Shown here piece after piece: positions 53,253 to 62,846 of a stretch of DNA of 64,000 nt. A program made the position numbers and the translations under genes. The notes below the pieces were generated by a model, which searched no databases, had not been told where the DNA came from, and worked only from the letters and a program-made list of their open reading frames with translations. How positions within the stretch are numbered: the stretch's first letter is position 1; every line of letters begins with the position of its first letter. Source of the DNA: JANQPX01 sp039197065 (GTDB lineage Bacteria > Pseudomonadota > Alphaproteobacteria > Geminicoccales > Geminicoccaceae); contig JBCCUL010000006.1 in the NCBI GenBank assembly GCA_039197065.1, forward strand, positions 1 through 64,000, given 5' to 3'.

Positions 53253-54629
53253 ATGAAAAGACTGCTGAAACGGTTCTTGGCCGTCAAGCTGGCGCTGCTG
53301 CCAGGAAGTGCTTCCGCCCATGTCGCCGAGCAGGGGTTCGTCCTGCTGCTTCCGACCGAAGCCTATTCCACCGCGGGCGTCGCCGTCGTGGCGCTGACCG
53401 TCCTCGTGCTGTTCGCGGTCCCGGCCAACGTCATCAAGAGCCTGTTTCAGGCGCGCCGCTTCCGGATGCCGGCGTTCCCGATCATACGGACGATAACGAG
53501 CCTGCTCGCCCTGATCCTGCTGGCCGGTATCCTCTATGTGGGCGTGCACGGCCCGCGCGATCCGCTTTCCAACCTCATGCCGCTCGTCTTCTGGACCCTC
53601 GGCTGGATCGGCCTCGTCAGTCTCGCCGGTCTGCTCGGCGATCTCTGGCGCTGGATCAATCCCTGGACCGGGCTGTACCGCCTGCTGGGCGAGGTCCGCC
53701 CTTTGATCCGGCTTCCGCCGTGGCTCGGCGTCTGGCCGGCCACCTGCCTGCTCATCGCCTTCTCCGCCTTCCTTCTGGCGGACATTGCTCCCGATGATCC
53801 GGCTCGTCTCGCATATTTCGTCGGCGTCTACTGGTTCCTGACCATGGTCGGGCTCGTCCTTTGCGGCCCGGTCTGGCTTCGCCAAGTGGAACTGGGCTCC
53901 GTCATCTTTTCCTTATATGCGCGCCTTGCCCCCTCTCGCCTTCGCGAGAACGGCGGCGTCGGCGGTCCCGGCTGGCGGTTGCTGGAGCCTCCTCCGATCG
54001 CCGCAGGCGGCCTCTTCGCCCTCACGCTCCTCGCCGTCGGCAGCTTCGATGGCGTGAACGAAACCTTCTGGTGGCTCGCCAAGATCGGGATCAACCCGCT
54101 GGCCTTCCCCGGACGCTCCGCCGTGGTCTGGCCGACGATCCTGGGACTGGTCGGATCGATCATCCTCCTGATCGCCGTCTTCGCCGTTACGGTCTGGCTC
54201 GGCTTGACGCTTGCCCGAAGCGACGCCGCGTTTTCCGCTGCTTTCGCAAGGCTGGCGCAGAGCCTGCTGCCGATCGCGCTCGCCTATCACATCGCCCACT
54301 ACCTGACCGCATTTCTGGTCAACAGCCAGTATGCGCTCGCCGCCATCAGCGACCCGCTCGCCACAGGCGCCGACCTTCTCGGCATCGAGCCCTTCTTCGT
54401 CACCACGGGCTTCTTCAATCACATCGACAGCGTGCGCGTGATCTGGCTGACCCAGGCGGGCGCCGTGGTGATCGGCCATGTCTGGTCCGTGCTGTTGGCC
54501 CATCGCATGGCGTTGGATCTCTTCGCCGACGCCAGGCGCGCGGCACTCGCGACCTTGCCGCTATCGCTCTTCATGATCGCCTACACCATGCTCGGTCTCT
54601 GGCTCCTGGCCACACCCAGAGGAGCCTGA
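53253..54629 (+). CDS. Polytopic membrane protein, unknown, divergent from PCuAC gene
   Basis: A 458-residue protein with a signal-like N-terminus and about ten to eleven membrane helices. A short exported-looking segment (ASAHVAEQGFVLLLPTEAYS) follows residue 20, and Trp/Arg-rich loops recur (GDLWRWINPWTGLYRLLGEV near 130-148). Histidines in AYHIAHYLTAFLV near 345 could bind metal or haem. I do not know the family. Pairing with a PCuAC protein suggests a copper- or oxidase-related role. Confidence 0.7.
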   Translation: MKRLLKRFLAVKLALLPGSASAHVAEQGFVLLLPTEAYSTAGVAVVALTVLVLFAVPANVIKSLFQARRFRMPAFPIIRTITSLLALILLAGILYVGVHGPRDPLSNLMPLVFWTLGWIGLVSLAGLLGDLWRWINPWTGLYRLLGEVRPLIRLPPWLGVWPATCLLIAFSAFLLADIAPDDPARLAYFVGVYWFLTMVGLVLCGPVWLRQVELGSVIFSLYARLAPSRLRENGGVGGPGWRLLEPPPIAAGGLFALTLLAVGSFDGVNETFWWLAKIGINPLAFPGRSAVVWPTILGLVGSIILLIAVFAVTVWLGLTLARSDAAFSAAFARLAQSLLPIALAYHIAHYLTAFLVNSQYALAAISDPLATGADLLGIEPFFVTTGFFNHIDSVRVIWLTQAGAVVIGHVWSVLLAHRMALDLFADARRAALATLPLSLFMIAYTMLGLWLLATPRGA

Positions 54630-54763
54630 GCAGCCGGATCATGGCGCAGTCGCCGCATTTGACAGTAACGCCTTGGTCATTCCGCCCTCGACAAAAGCGA
54701 CGCGGCGGGAAAAGATGATGGGAACGTCTGCCTTTGGCGTCTTGAAATGGGAGAACACGCAAA

Positions 54764-56038
54764 ATGGTGAAACCAACGAACCGCCGCACCCTGCTCAAAG
54801 GCGCTGCAGCCACCGGCCTGGTGACGACGCTCCCGCTCTCGGCGCGCTTCGCCCAGGCGCAGTCGTCAGCGCCGATCAAAATCGGCTTCCAGCAGCATTC
54901 GACCGGCATCGGCGCTGCCTATGGGCGCTGGTATGGCCGCACCACGGAAGCGGCCGCGAAGCTCATCAATGACGCTGGCGGCATCAATGGCCGGCCGATC
55001 GAGATCATCGCCGAGGATGACGGCACCGATCCCAAGCGCGGCGCGGAAGTCGTCGAGAAATTCGCGAACCAGCATGGCTGCGACATCGCCTTCGGTACGC
55101 TGTTCAGCCATGTGGTCATCGGCTCGGCCCCCGCTGCGGGCGAACTGAAGATCCCCTATTTCGTGGTCTCCGAGGGCCATCACGTCGCCTCGGGCGCGCT
55201 CAACCGCTACACCCTGCAGCCGGGCATCACCGATGTCAGAAGCCAGGTGCAGGCGATGGCCCCCTTCGTCAGCGAGAACCTCGGCAAGAAAGTCACGATG
55301 ATCTTCGCCGACTTCGCCTTCGGCCATGACCACCGGGACTACTTCACCGCGGCGATCGAGGCGCAAGGCGGCGAGGTCCTGGAGCATATCGCGATCCCGC
55401 CGACCGAGACGTCGTTCACCAAATATTTTCCAAAAATCCCGCGCGAGACCGAGGTGGTCTATCACGTCATGGTCGGCCCCGCGGTCCTGACCTTCGTTAA
55501 GGAGATGGGCGAGTTCTTCGGCCCGTCGCGCCCGGAGATCTTCGGCTTCATCGACAGCCTGGAGGCGGTCGACATGGCCTCGCCCGGCCTGGAGTTCCTG
55601 GAAGGCACCTATTTCTGGGAGGGCTATCCGCGCTATGCACAGGCCGACCAGAGCGACTTCGACAAGGCCTACCGCGAGGCGGTCGGGGTCGATGCGAACG
55701 GGGCTTCCGTGTCCGATCCGAAGGACGTCTCCACCTACGCCCACATGTTCGGCTGCTGGGAGACGCTCTACATCATCAAATCAGGCATGGAGGCGGCGGA
55801 CTATCAGGGACCGGCCGACCGCCAGAAGCTGATCGAGGCGGTCGAGGCGATGACCGACATCCCCGAAAGCGCCGAGCATCCCCAGGGCCCCAAGCTCTTC
55901 AACGGCAAGACCCACCAGGTCTTTGGCCTGCAATATATCTCGCGGGTCGAGGAGGGACGACTGGTCAAGGTGCACACCGCCTCGATCGAGGACACGCTCT
56001 ATCCGGACGAGGTCGACTACACCACCATGTCCTTCTGA
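54764..56038 (+). CDS. Branched-chain-type ABC transporter substrate-binding protein
   Basis: A 424-residue periplasmic-binding protein of the type I (Leu/Ile/Val) fold with a twin-arginine-like leader (NRRTLLKGAAATGLVTTLPL) and cleavage after AQAQS near residue 33. The mature domain carries GIGAAYGRWYGRTTEAAAKL, INGRPIEIIAEDDGTDPKRG and FGHDHRDYFTAAIEAQGGEV. Substrate could be a branched-chain amino acid, an amide or urea. It heads a five-gene operon with livHMGF-type genes. Confidence 0.92.
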   Translation: MVKPTNRRTLLKGAAATGLVTTLPLSARFAQAQSSAPIKIGFQQHSTGIGAAYGRWYGRTTEAAAKLINDAGGINGRPIEIIAEDDGTDPKRGAEVVEKFANQHGCDIAFGTLFSHVVIGSAPAAGELKIPYFVVSEGHHVASGALNRYTLQPGITDVRSQVQAMAPFVSENLGKKVTMIFADFAFGHDHRDYFTAAIEAQGGEVLEHIAIPPTETSFTKYFPKIPRETEVVYHVMVGPAVLTFVKEMGEFFGPSRPEIFGFIDSLEAVDMASPGLEFLEGTYFWEGYPRYAQADQSDFDKAYREAVGVDANGASVSDPKDVSTYAHMFGCWETLYIIKSGMEAADYQGPADRQKLIEAVEAMTDIPESAEHPQGPKLFNGKTHQVFGLQYISRVEEGRLVKVHTASIEDTLYPDEVDYTTMSF

Positions 56039-56097
56039 TGCCGGACCGAAACGTTCGGTACCGGTGACTTAGGCGCCGGCGCCCGCTCGGTCACGTC

Positions 56098-57024
56098 ATG
56101 GAATTTGGCCCCCACCTGCTGCTCGCCACGCTTGAAGGCGCCGTCGGCGCATCCGTTCTTGCGCTGACCGCGCTCGGCCTGTCGCTCGTCTTCGGCGTGA
56201 TGCGCGTGGTCAACGTCGCCCATGGCGAGTTCTACATGCTGGGCGCGGTGGCCGCCTGGTTCGTCGCCTTCTATGTCGGCGGGCATCCGGCGCTGGGCTT
56301 CATCGCCGCCCTGATCATCGCGCCGCTGCTGGTCGGCGGGATCGCGATCGTCGCGGATCGCCTGGTACTGAAGCGCATCAATTACGATGCCGAGGCGACC
56401 ATCGTCGCCACCATCGGCTTTCTCTACATCATCCAGCAGGCGGCCCTTATCGGCTACGGCCCGGAGGCGAGGCCGGTCGAGCCGCCGTTCAACAGCCGCA
56501 TCGCCCTTCCCTGGTTCGAATTCGGCGAGAACGGCTTCGAGATCTACTATCCCTGGGGCCTGAGCACGACCAGCTACAAGCTCTTCGTCATCGCCGCCGC
56601 CCTTGCCATTCTGCTCGGCATCTGGGCCTTGCTGTCCCGCTCGAAGCTCGGGCTTTTGATGCGCGCGACCCAGCTCGATCGGGAGACCGCGCGCGCCTTC
56701 GGCATTCCGGTCGCGCGCGTCTACAGCCTGGTCTTCGCCTTCGGCGCCGGGCTCGCGGCCCTTGCCGCCGTCTTGATCGTGCCGATCCAGCAGGCCCATT
56801 ACCTCATGGGCGGGGACCCGCTGCTCCTGAGCTTCATCGTCGTCATCCTGGGCGGTCTGGGCTCGCTTCGCGGCACGCTGGTGGCCGCGCTTCTGATCGG
56901 CATGTCCGATGGCATCATCTCGGTCTTCTTCAGCCCGACGCTCGCCAAGATTCTTGCAACATTGCTGGTGGCCCTCGTCCTCGTCTTTCGCCCGCAAGGC
57001 CTCTTCGGAAAAACCGCGGCATGA
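56098..57024 (+). CDS. ABC transporter permease, LivH type
   Basis: A 308-residue membrane permease with about eight helices. The LivH marks are ALTALGLSLVFGVMRVVNVA near 20-40, GEFYMLGAVAAW, RATQLDRETARAFGIP near 190 and the closing VVILGGLGSLRGTL. It follows the binding-protein gene by 59 bp and overlaps LivM by 4 bases. Confidence 0.94.
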   Translation: MEFGPHLLLATLEGAVGASVLALTALGLSLVFGVMRVVNVAHGEFYMLGAVAAWFVAFYVGGHPALGFIAALIIAPLLVGGIAIVADRLVLKRINYDAEATIVATIGFLYIIQQAALIGYGPEARPVEPPFNSRIALPWFEFGENGFEIYYPWGLSTTSYKLFVIAAALAILLGIWALLSRSKLGLLMRATQLDRETARAFGIPVARVYSLVFAFGAGLAALAAVLIVPIQQAHYLMGGDPLLLSFIVVILGGLGSLRGTLVAALLIGMSDGIISVFFSPTLAKILATLLVALVLVFRPQGLFGKTAA

Positions 57025-57965
57025 GCACGGCGGCGCGATCGCTCCTGCTGCATCTCGGCCTGATCGCCGTCCTGTTCTGCCTCGGATTTCTTCTCCCCGC
57101 CTATCACCAGGGCAACCTCGCCCGCATCCTGGTGCTCGCGACCTACGCCATCGGCTACAACGTGCTCTTCGGCTATACCGGCCTCCTCAGCCTCGGCCAC
57201 GCCATGTTCTTCGCCGCCGGCATGTACGGCCTCGGTCTCGCGATGCACCACGGCGGCGTCTCCGCTGTGCCGGCCTTCGGTATCGGCATCCTCTCAACCA
57301 TCGCCTTGTCGGCGGTGGTCGCGGTCCTGGCGCTCCGCACCATCGGCGTTGCCTTCATGATCGTCACCCTGATGTTCGCCCAGGCCGCCTTCCTGACCGT
57401 TCTCTATTTCGGGACGTGGACGCGCGGCGACGAGGGCTTCGTGATCCCGCAGGCGGTCCGCACCATCGCCGGCCTCGATCTCACCGACCCGACGACCCGC
57501 TATCTTGCAGCGCTCCTGATCTTCTCGTCGGCACTCCTCGCCACCGCGCGCATGATGCAGGTCCCCTTCGGCAGCGTGCTCATCGCGATCCGCGAGAACG
57601 AACAGCGCACCACCATGCTCGGCTATGACGTGTTCAGGCACAAATTCGCGGCCGTCGTGATCTCCGGCACGATCTCCGGCATCGCCGGCGCCACCTATGG
57701 CCTGCTGTTCGGCTATGTCGGCGCGACGTTTGCGTCCGTGCAGTATTCGATCCTGCCACTGCTCTGGGTGCTTCTGGGTGGCGCTGGGACGACCATCGGG
57801 CCTTTCGTCGGCGCGTTCTTCACCTTCTACCTGATCGACTACGCCAGTGGTTTGACCAACGCCTACCTGATGATTGTTGGGCTGGTTCTGGTGCTACTCG
57901 TTCTGTTCGCGCACACGGGGATCATGGGCGAGGTGAGGCGGCGCTGGGTCGCCTGGTTGCCATGA
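57021..57965 (+). CDS. ABC transporter permease, LivM type
   Basis: A 314-residue membrane permease. LivM marks include LVLATYAIGYNVLFGYTGLL near 36-55, SLGHAMFFAAGMYG, the coupling region AIRENEQRTTMLGYDVFRHK near 193 and LLWVLLGGAGTTIGPFVGA. It overlaps both neighbours by 4 bases (ATGA type), showing tight coupling in the operon. Confidence 0.94.
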   Translation: MSTAARSLLLHLGLIAVLFCLGFLLPAYHQGNLARILVLATYAIGYNVLFGYTGLLSLGHAMFFAAGMYGLGLAMHHGGVSAVPAFGIGILSTIALSAVVAVLALRTIGVAFMIVTLMFAQAAFLTVLYFGTWTRGDEGFVIPQAVRTIAGLDLTDPTTRYLAALLIFSSALLATARMMQVPFGSVLIAIRENEQRTTMLGYDVFRHKFAAVVISGTISGIAGATYGLLFGYVGATFASVQYSILPLLWVLLGGAGTTIGPFVGAFFTFYLIDYASGLTNAYLMIVGLVLVLLVLFAHTGIMGEVRRRWVAWLP

Positions 57966-58684
57966 GTGAGGGGGCCGCCAAGACGCTCCTCGAGACCAGA
58001 GCGCTCTCGCGACGTTTCGGCGGGCTCACGGCGGTCGACACTGTCGATTTCTCACTTCCCGCAGGCCAGGTGCATGCGCTGATCGGCCCGAATGGCGCAG
58101 GCAAGAGCACCTTTGTCGGCATGGTCGCGGGCCGCATCCTACCGAGCGCCGGTGAGATCCGGTTCGATGGCGCCGACGTCACCGCCCTTCCGGCCCACGC
58201 CCGCATTCGCTTAGGGATGGCCTACACCTTTCAGATCACCGCGATCTACGCCCGGCTTAGCCTGTTCGACAATGTGGCGCTTGCCCTCCGCAAACGGTCC
58301 GAGCCCGATGTGCTCGCCGTGCTCGATCGCGTCGGCCTTGCGGATCGGGCCTACCAGACAGCCGGCGATCTCGCCTATGGACACCAGCGCCTCCTGGAGA
58401 TCGCCATGGGCATCGCCCAAAAACCGCGCCTCCTGATTCTGGACGAGCCGACCCAGGGCCTCGCCGAAAGCGAGATCGAGGGCTTCAAGGCGCTGATCGG
58501 AAAGATCCGGGACGAGACCACGATCCTCCTGATCGAGCACAATATGGACGTGGTCATGGCGCTCGCCGACGTCATCACCGTGCTCGACGCCGGCCGCGTC
58601 TTGGCGTCGGGAACGCCCGCGGCGATCCGCGCTGACAGCCGCGTTCAGGAGGTTTATCTCGGAGCGGCCCATGCTCAGGCTTGA
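57962..58684 (+). CDS. ABC transporter ATP-binding protein, LivG type
   Basis: A 240-residue ATPase. Walker A is GPNGAGKST near 43, the helical-domain signature AYGHQRLLEIAMGIA near 140 replaces the standard LSGGQ by LAYGHQR, as usual for LivG, and Walker B is LLILDEPTQGL near 158. Family end GTPAAIRADSRVQEVYLG is present. It overlaps LivF by 14 bases. Confidence 0.95.
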   Translation: MSEGAAKTLLETRALSRRFGGLTAVDTVDFSLPAGQVHALIGPNGAGKSTFVGMVAGRILPSAGEIRFDGADVTALPAHARIRLGMAYTFQITAIYARLSLFDNVALALRKRSEPDVLAVLDRVGLADRAYQTAGDLAYGHQRLLEIAMGIAQKPRLLILDEPTQGLAESEIEGFKALIGKIRDETTILLIEHNMDVVMALADVITVLDAGRVLASGTPAAIRADSRVQEVYLGAAHAQA

Positions 58685-59366
58685 GGGCGTTTCCGCAGGC
58701 TACGGCCCGGTCCAGGTGCTGCACGAGGTGAGCTTCGAGGCGCAGCCGGGCGAAGTCCTTTGCCTCCTTGGCCGCAACGGCGCCGGCAAGACCACGACGC
58801 TGAAGGCGATCATGGGGCTCCTCCCGCTCAACGCCGGGCGCGTGCTCCTGAACGGCGAGGAAATCAGCGCCTTGCCGGCGGAGGCAACGCCCAAACGCGG
58901 CATCGGCTACATCCCGCAAGGGCGGCGGCTGTTTTCCGAGCTGACGGTCGCCGAGAATATCGAGATCGGCCTTTTGGCGCGAGGCAAAAGCAGGGAGACG
59001 CGGGAGAAGGTCCTGAACCTCTTCCCCCGCCTGCGCGAACGTCTGCAGCAGCGCGCCGAGACCCTCTCCGGCGGCGAGCAGCAGATGCTGGCGACAGCCA
59101 GAGCGCTCGCCCTCGAACCCTCGGTCCTGCTGTTGGACGAACCTACCGAAGGCCTGCAGCCCTCCATGATCAAGCTGATCCACGACTCGGTCACGACGAT
59201 GCGCGATCAGGGGGTCGCTATCGTCCTGGTCGAACAGCGCATCGACACCGTGCTCGCCATCGCCGATCGCGTAGCCTTCCTGGAAAATGGCCGCAGCCGC
59301 GAGACCGGCGAAACCAGCATCTTCAAGGACGACCCGGGCCTTTTGAAGAGATATCTCGGCGTCTGA
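58671..59366 (+). CDS. ABC transporter ATP-binding protein, LivF type
   Basis: A 231-residue ATPase. Walker A GRNGAGKTT is near 36, the signature TLSGGEQQMLATARAL near 133 and Walker B VLLLDEPTEGLQPSMIK near 153. The ATG at 58671 lies inside the end of the LivG gene. It closes the five-gene transporter operon, before a 140-bp gap to the next system. Confidence 0.95.
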   Translation: MLRLEGVSAGYGPVQVLHEVSFEAQPGEVLCLLGRNGAGKTTTLKAIMGLLPLNAGRVLLNGEEISALPAEATPKRGIGYIPQGRRLFSELTVAENIEIGLLARGKSRETREKVLNLFPRLRERLQQRAETLSGGEQQMLATARALALEPSVLLLDEPTEGLQPSMIKLIHDSVTTMRDQGVAIVLVEQRIDTVLAIADRVAFLENGRSRETGETSIFKDDPGLLKRYLGV

Positions 59367-59506
59367 CCGATCACGCCTGAGAACGTCGGCCAGCAGACCC
59401 GCATCACTGGCGAAACATCACCAACTTTAAGAAAACCTCCCTTTTCATCATGGCGCTCACGCCAATATGTTATAATATTACGCAAAATCGCTGGGAGAGA
59501 ACGAGC

Positions 59507-61036
59507 ATGCTATCCAGGAGAACTTGGCTGACGGCCTTTCTGTCGGCCTTCGTGATTGCCGGCGCGCCGGCTGCAGCGGACACCAAAGACAGCCTCGCTT
59601 TGGCATCCGCCTGGGAGATTACCAGCGTCGATCCGGCGATCTCTGGCTTTGCGCTGCAGCGGCTGCAGGTGCAGGAGAACCTGGTCGACGCCGACAGCGA
59701 GGGCACGCTGCGCCCTGGCCTCGCGACCGAGTGGAGCACATCCGAGGACGGGCTGACATGGCGGTTTACGCTCCGCGATAACGTCTCCTTCCATGACGGC
59801 ACGCCGTTCGACGCCGCCGCAGCGGTGTCGGCGCTGCAACGAGCCGCCGGACAGCCTGGCATCCTGGAGAATGCGCCGCTTGGCGAGATCTCGGCCGATG
59901 GCAATGCCGTGGTCATCACACTCGAAAAACCCTTTGCGGCCCTGCCGTCGCTCCTGGCCCATGCGACGACGATCATCCCCGCACCCGCCTCCTTCGATGC
60001 CGACGGCAATCCTGTAGAGGCCATCGGCACCGGTCCGTTCATGGTCGGAGAACTCAAGCTGCCGCTGGGCATCGATCTCGTGCGTTTCGATGATTACTGG
60101 GGCGAGACGCCCAAGCTTGCCGAGGTGAACTACCTCGCCGCTGGCCGCGCCGAGACCCGGGCGCTTCTTGCAGAGAGCGGCGAGGCGGATATCGTCTTCG
60201 GCTTCGATCCGGCGGGCTTCACGCGCCTGAAGTCGGTCGACAGCGTCGAGACCCGCGCGGTGCCGATCCCACGTGCGGTCATGCTCAAGGTGAACGCCGG
60301 GCACCCCTTCTTCGAGGCTCCTGAGGCCCGTCAGGCCTTGAGCCTCGCCATCGATCGCGAAGGGATCGCGACAGGCATTACCCGCTTCCCCGAAGCCGCC
60401 GCAACCCAGCTCTTCCCGCCGGCGCTTGGCGGCTGGCACGACACCAGCCTGGAGCCGCTTGCCTATGATCCCGAGAAGGCGAAAGAGCTGCTGGCCGGGC
60501 TCGGCTGGACAGCAGGCGACGACGGCATTCTCGAAAAGGATGGCGAGCGCTTCGCGATCCAGCTTCGCACCTTCCCGGACCGCCCGGAACTGCCGCTTAT
60601 GGCAACGGCCTTGCAGGATCAATGGCGCGAAATCGGCATTGAGCTCGATGTCAGCGTCGCGAGCTATGCCGAGATCCCGGCCGGTCACCAGGATGGCTCG
60701 CTGGAAGTGGCGCTCTATGCCCGAAACTATGGCCTGACCCCCGATCCGATTGGCACCATCTTGAATGACTTCGGCACCGGCGGCGGCGATTGGGGTTCGA
60801 TGAACTGGGAAACACCTGACGTGGCGGCAGCGCTCGAGACCATCGCCGAAAGTGCTGATGAGGCGGTTAGAAAACCGCTGATCGCCGAGGCGACCGCCGC
60901 GATCCATAACGGCCTGCCGCTGATCCCGATCACCTGGTACATGCACACCGTTTCGATCGCCAAGGGTCTCGATGGGGTCATCGTCGATCCGCGCCAGCGC
61001 ACCTACGGCCTGGAGCGCATCTCCTGGGCCGAGTGA
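59507..61036 (+). CDS. Peptide/nickel-type ABC transporter substrate-binding protein
   Basis: A 509-residue family-5 binding protein with a signal peptide ending near residue 24 (GAPAAA). It has the pattern WSTSEDGLTWRFTLRDNVSF and DGTPFDAAAAVSALQRA near 80-115, and APEARQALSLAIDREGIATG near 265. Overall it resembles NikA-like proteins, but nickel, a metal chelate or a peptide cannot be told apart. The ATG at 59507 follows GGGAGAG. The stop overlaps the permease start. Confidence 0.9.
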   Translation: MLSRRTWLTAFLSAFVIAGAPAAADTKDSLALASAWEITSVDPAISGFALQRLQVQENLVDADSEGTLRPGLATEWSTSEDGLTWRFTLRDNVSFHDGTPFDAAAAVSALQRAAGQPGILENAPLGEISADGNAVVITLEKPFAALPSLLAHATTIIPAPASFDADGNPVEAIGTGPFMVGELKLPLGIDLVRFDDYWGETPKLAEVNYLAAGRAETRALLAESGEADIVFGFDPAGFTRLKSVDSVETRAVPIPRAVMLKVNAGHPFFEAPEARQALSLAIDREGIATGITRFPEAAATQLFPPALGGWHDTSLEPLAYDPEKAKELLAGLGWTAGDDGILEKDGERFAIQLRTFPDRPELPLMATALQDQWREIGIELDVSVASYAEIPAGHQDGSLEVALYARNYGLTPDPIGTILNDFGTGGGDWGSMNWETPDVAAALETIAESADEAVRKPLIAEATAAIHNGLPLIPITWYMHTVSIAKGLDGVIVDPRQRTYGLERISWAE

Positions 61037-62007
61037 CGCCAACCGCTTCGGGCACGGGTGCTGGGCTGAGCTCGGTACTCGGCGCCCGGGCGCTTCAAGC
61101 TCTTCTGGTCGCCATCGTCGTCGGGATCGTCAGCTTCGCCATGATGCAGGCGCTTCCCGGCGATGCCGCCTTTCGCATCGCCGCCGGGCGCTACGGCTAT
61201 GACATGATGAATGCGGCTTCGGCCGAAGCCGTGCGCGTCGAGCTTGGCCTGGACCGGCCGCTTCTGGTCCAGCTCGGCTCCTGGCTCTGGTCCCTCGCCC
61301 AGTTCGATATGGGCCGCTCCCTCGTTACCGGCGCTCCGGTGGTTGATGAAATCGCCCACCAGCTCGGCGCTTCCCTCCTGCTCGCCGGGGTCGCCATCAC
61401 GGTCTCGATCCTGATTGCACTCCCGGTCGGCATCGCCTCAGGTCTCAATCCCGGCGGCCTTGTCGATCGTACCACGCTCGCGATTTCGGTCGGCATCCGG
61501 GCCCTGCCGATCTTCGCGCTCGCCGTCCTGCTCATCCTGGTCCTGGCCATTCAAATCAAGCTTCTGCCGGTCGCCGGCTTCGATCGCATCGAGCATCTGG
61601 TTCTGCCCTCCCTGACCCTGGGCCTCAGCCTCGCCGCCGTCTCCAACCGCGTGGTCCGGGACGCTGTCGTCGAGGCCATGACCACGGACTGGCACCATTT
61701 CGCCCGAACAAAGGGCCTGAGCCAGCGCATCACGCTCCTTCGTCACGTCGCGCGCAATGCTGCGGTGCCGGTCGTCGCCTATGTCGGCGTCCAGCTCGCC
61801 TTTTTGATCGAAGGCGTGGTGATCATCGAATCGGTCTTCGCCTGGCCCGGCATCGGTCATGCTTTGGTGCATGCGATTTTCCAACGCGACGTGCCCATGG
61901 TTCAGGGGACGGCGCTGACCCTCGGTCTTCTCTACGTGCTGCTCAATCTGATCATCGACCTCATCTGCCGAGGCCTCGATCCGCGTGGCGCCGAAAGCGC
62001 TGCTTGA
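61033..62007 (+). CDS. ABC transporter permease, NikB/DppB type
   Basis: A 324-residue six-helix permease. It has the N-terminal MMQALPGDAAFRIAAGRYG region, a DMGRSLVTGAPV element near 95 and the coupling loop RDAVVEAMTTDWHHFARTKG near 205. GTG is the start, sharing GTGA with the upstream stop. Its stop overlaps the next start. Confidence 0.92.
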   Translation: MTPTASGTGAGLSSVLGARALQALLVAIVVGIVSFAMMQALPGDAAFRIAAGRYGYDMMNAASAEAVRVELGLDRPLLVQLGSWLWSLAQFDMGRSLVTGAPVVDEIAHQLGASLLLAGVAITVSILIALPVGIASGLNPGGLVDRTTLAISVGIRALPIFALAVLLILVLAIQIKLLPVAGFDRIEHLVLPSLTLGLSLAAVSNRVVRDAVVEAMTTDWHHFARTKGLSQRITLLRHVARNAAVPVVAYVGVQLAFLIEGVVIIESVFAWPGIGHALVHAIFQRDVPMVQGTALTLGLLYVLLNLIIDLICRGLDPRGAESAA

Positions 62008-62846
62008 TGGCCTCGACCGGCATCATCGCCCCGGCGGCAAATAGCGAGTCGCCAACAGTCGCTCTTAGCCCAGCGCGCCTTGTCGGCATCGGGCTCTTGA
62101 TCCTGTTGTGCACAGCGGCCCTCCTAGGACCGGCCTCGTTCGGGTTGGATCCTGCAAAACAATCCCTCCGCGACAGTCTCCAGGGGCCGAGCGCCGCTTT
62201 TTGGCTCGGCACCGATCATCTCGGCCGGGACATGGCCGCACGCCTCCTCGCCGGTGCGAGGCTGTCCCTCTCACTCGGCGTTCTCTCGGTCATCACCGCC
62301 GCCGTTCCCGGCATCGCTCTCGGCCTGCTCGCGGTCTTCGGCGGTCCCTGGGCCGATCGTATTCTCAGCGTCTTCGCCGACGCCATCCTCGCTCTCCCCG
62401 GATTGCTCCTGGTCCTGATGCTGGCGGCGATCGCGCCCGGATCCTGGTGGGCGCTCTATGTCGGCCTCTCGCTGACCTTCTGGGTCGAATATTTTCGCTA
62501 CACCCGGCAACGCACCCGCATTCTGGTCGCCAGCCCCGCCGTCGAGGCGGCGCGTCTCCTCGGCTTCGGCCCGCTGCATATTCTAAGGCGGCATATCGCC
62601 CCTGAACTCACCCAGGGACTTCTCACCATCGCCGCGTTCGGCGTCGCCGCCGGCGTCACCGCGCTTGGCGGCCTCGGCTTCATCAGCGTCGGCCTTCGGC
62701 CACCGACCGCCGAATGGGGCATCATGATGAACGAGCTTCTGCCCTATTGGCGCGAAGCCCCCTGGCTGATCCTGCAGCCCGTCGCCTGCCTGTTCGTCAC
62801 GGTCCTGGCACTCCATCTCGCCATCGGCATCGGCAAACGGCCGTGA
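62007..62846 (+). CDS. ABC transporter permease, NikC/DppC type
   Basis: A 279-residue permease with the DppC segment FWLGTDHLGRDMAARLLAGA near 68-87 and the EAA loop LVASPAVEAARLLGFGPLHI near 172. The ATG at 62007 shares TGATG with the previous stop. A TTG at 62004 is also possible. It overlaps the ATPase gene by 4 bases (GTGA). Confidence 0.92.
   Translation: MASTGIIAPAANSESPTVALSPARLVGIGLLILLCTAALLGPASFGLDPAKQSLRDSLQGPSAAFWLGTDHLGRDMAARLLAGARLSLSLGVLSVITAAVPGIALGLLAVFGGPWADRILSVFADAILALPGLLLVLMLAAIAPGSWWALYVGLSLTFWVEYFRYTRQRTRILVASPAVEAARLLGFGPLHILRRHIAPELTQGLLTIAAFGVAAGVTALGGLGFISVGLRPPTAEWGIMMNELLPYWREAPWLILQPVACLFVTVLALHLAIGIGKRP

Noticed and set aside
59510..61042. 510-residue minus-strand ORF
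   Set aside because: Antisense shadow of the NikA-like binding-protein gene.
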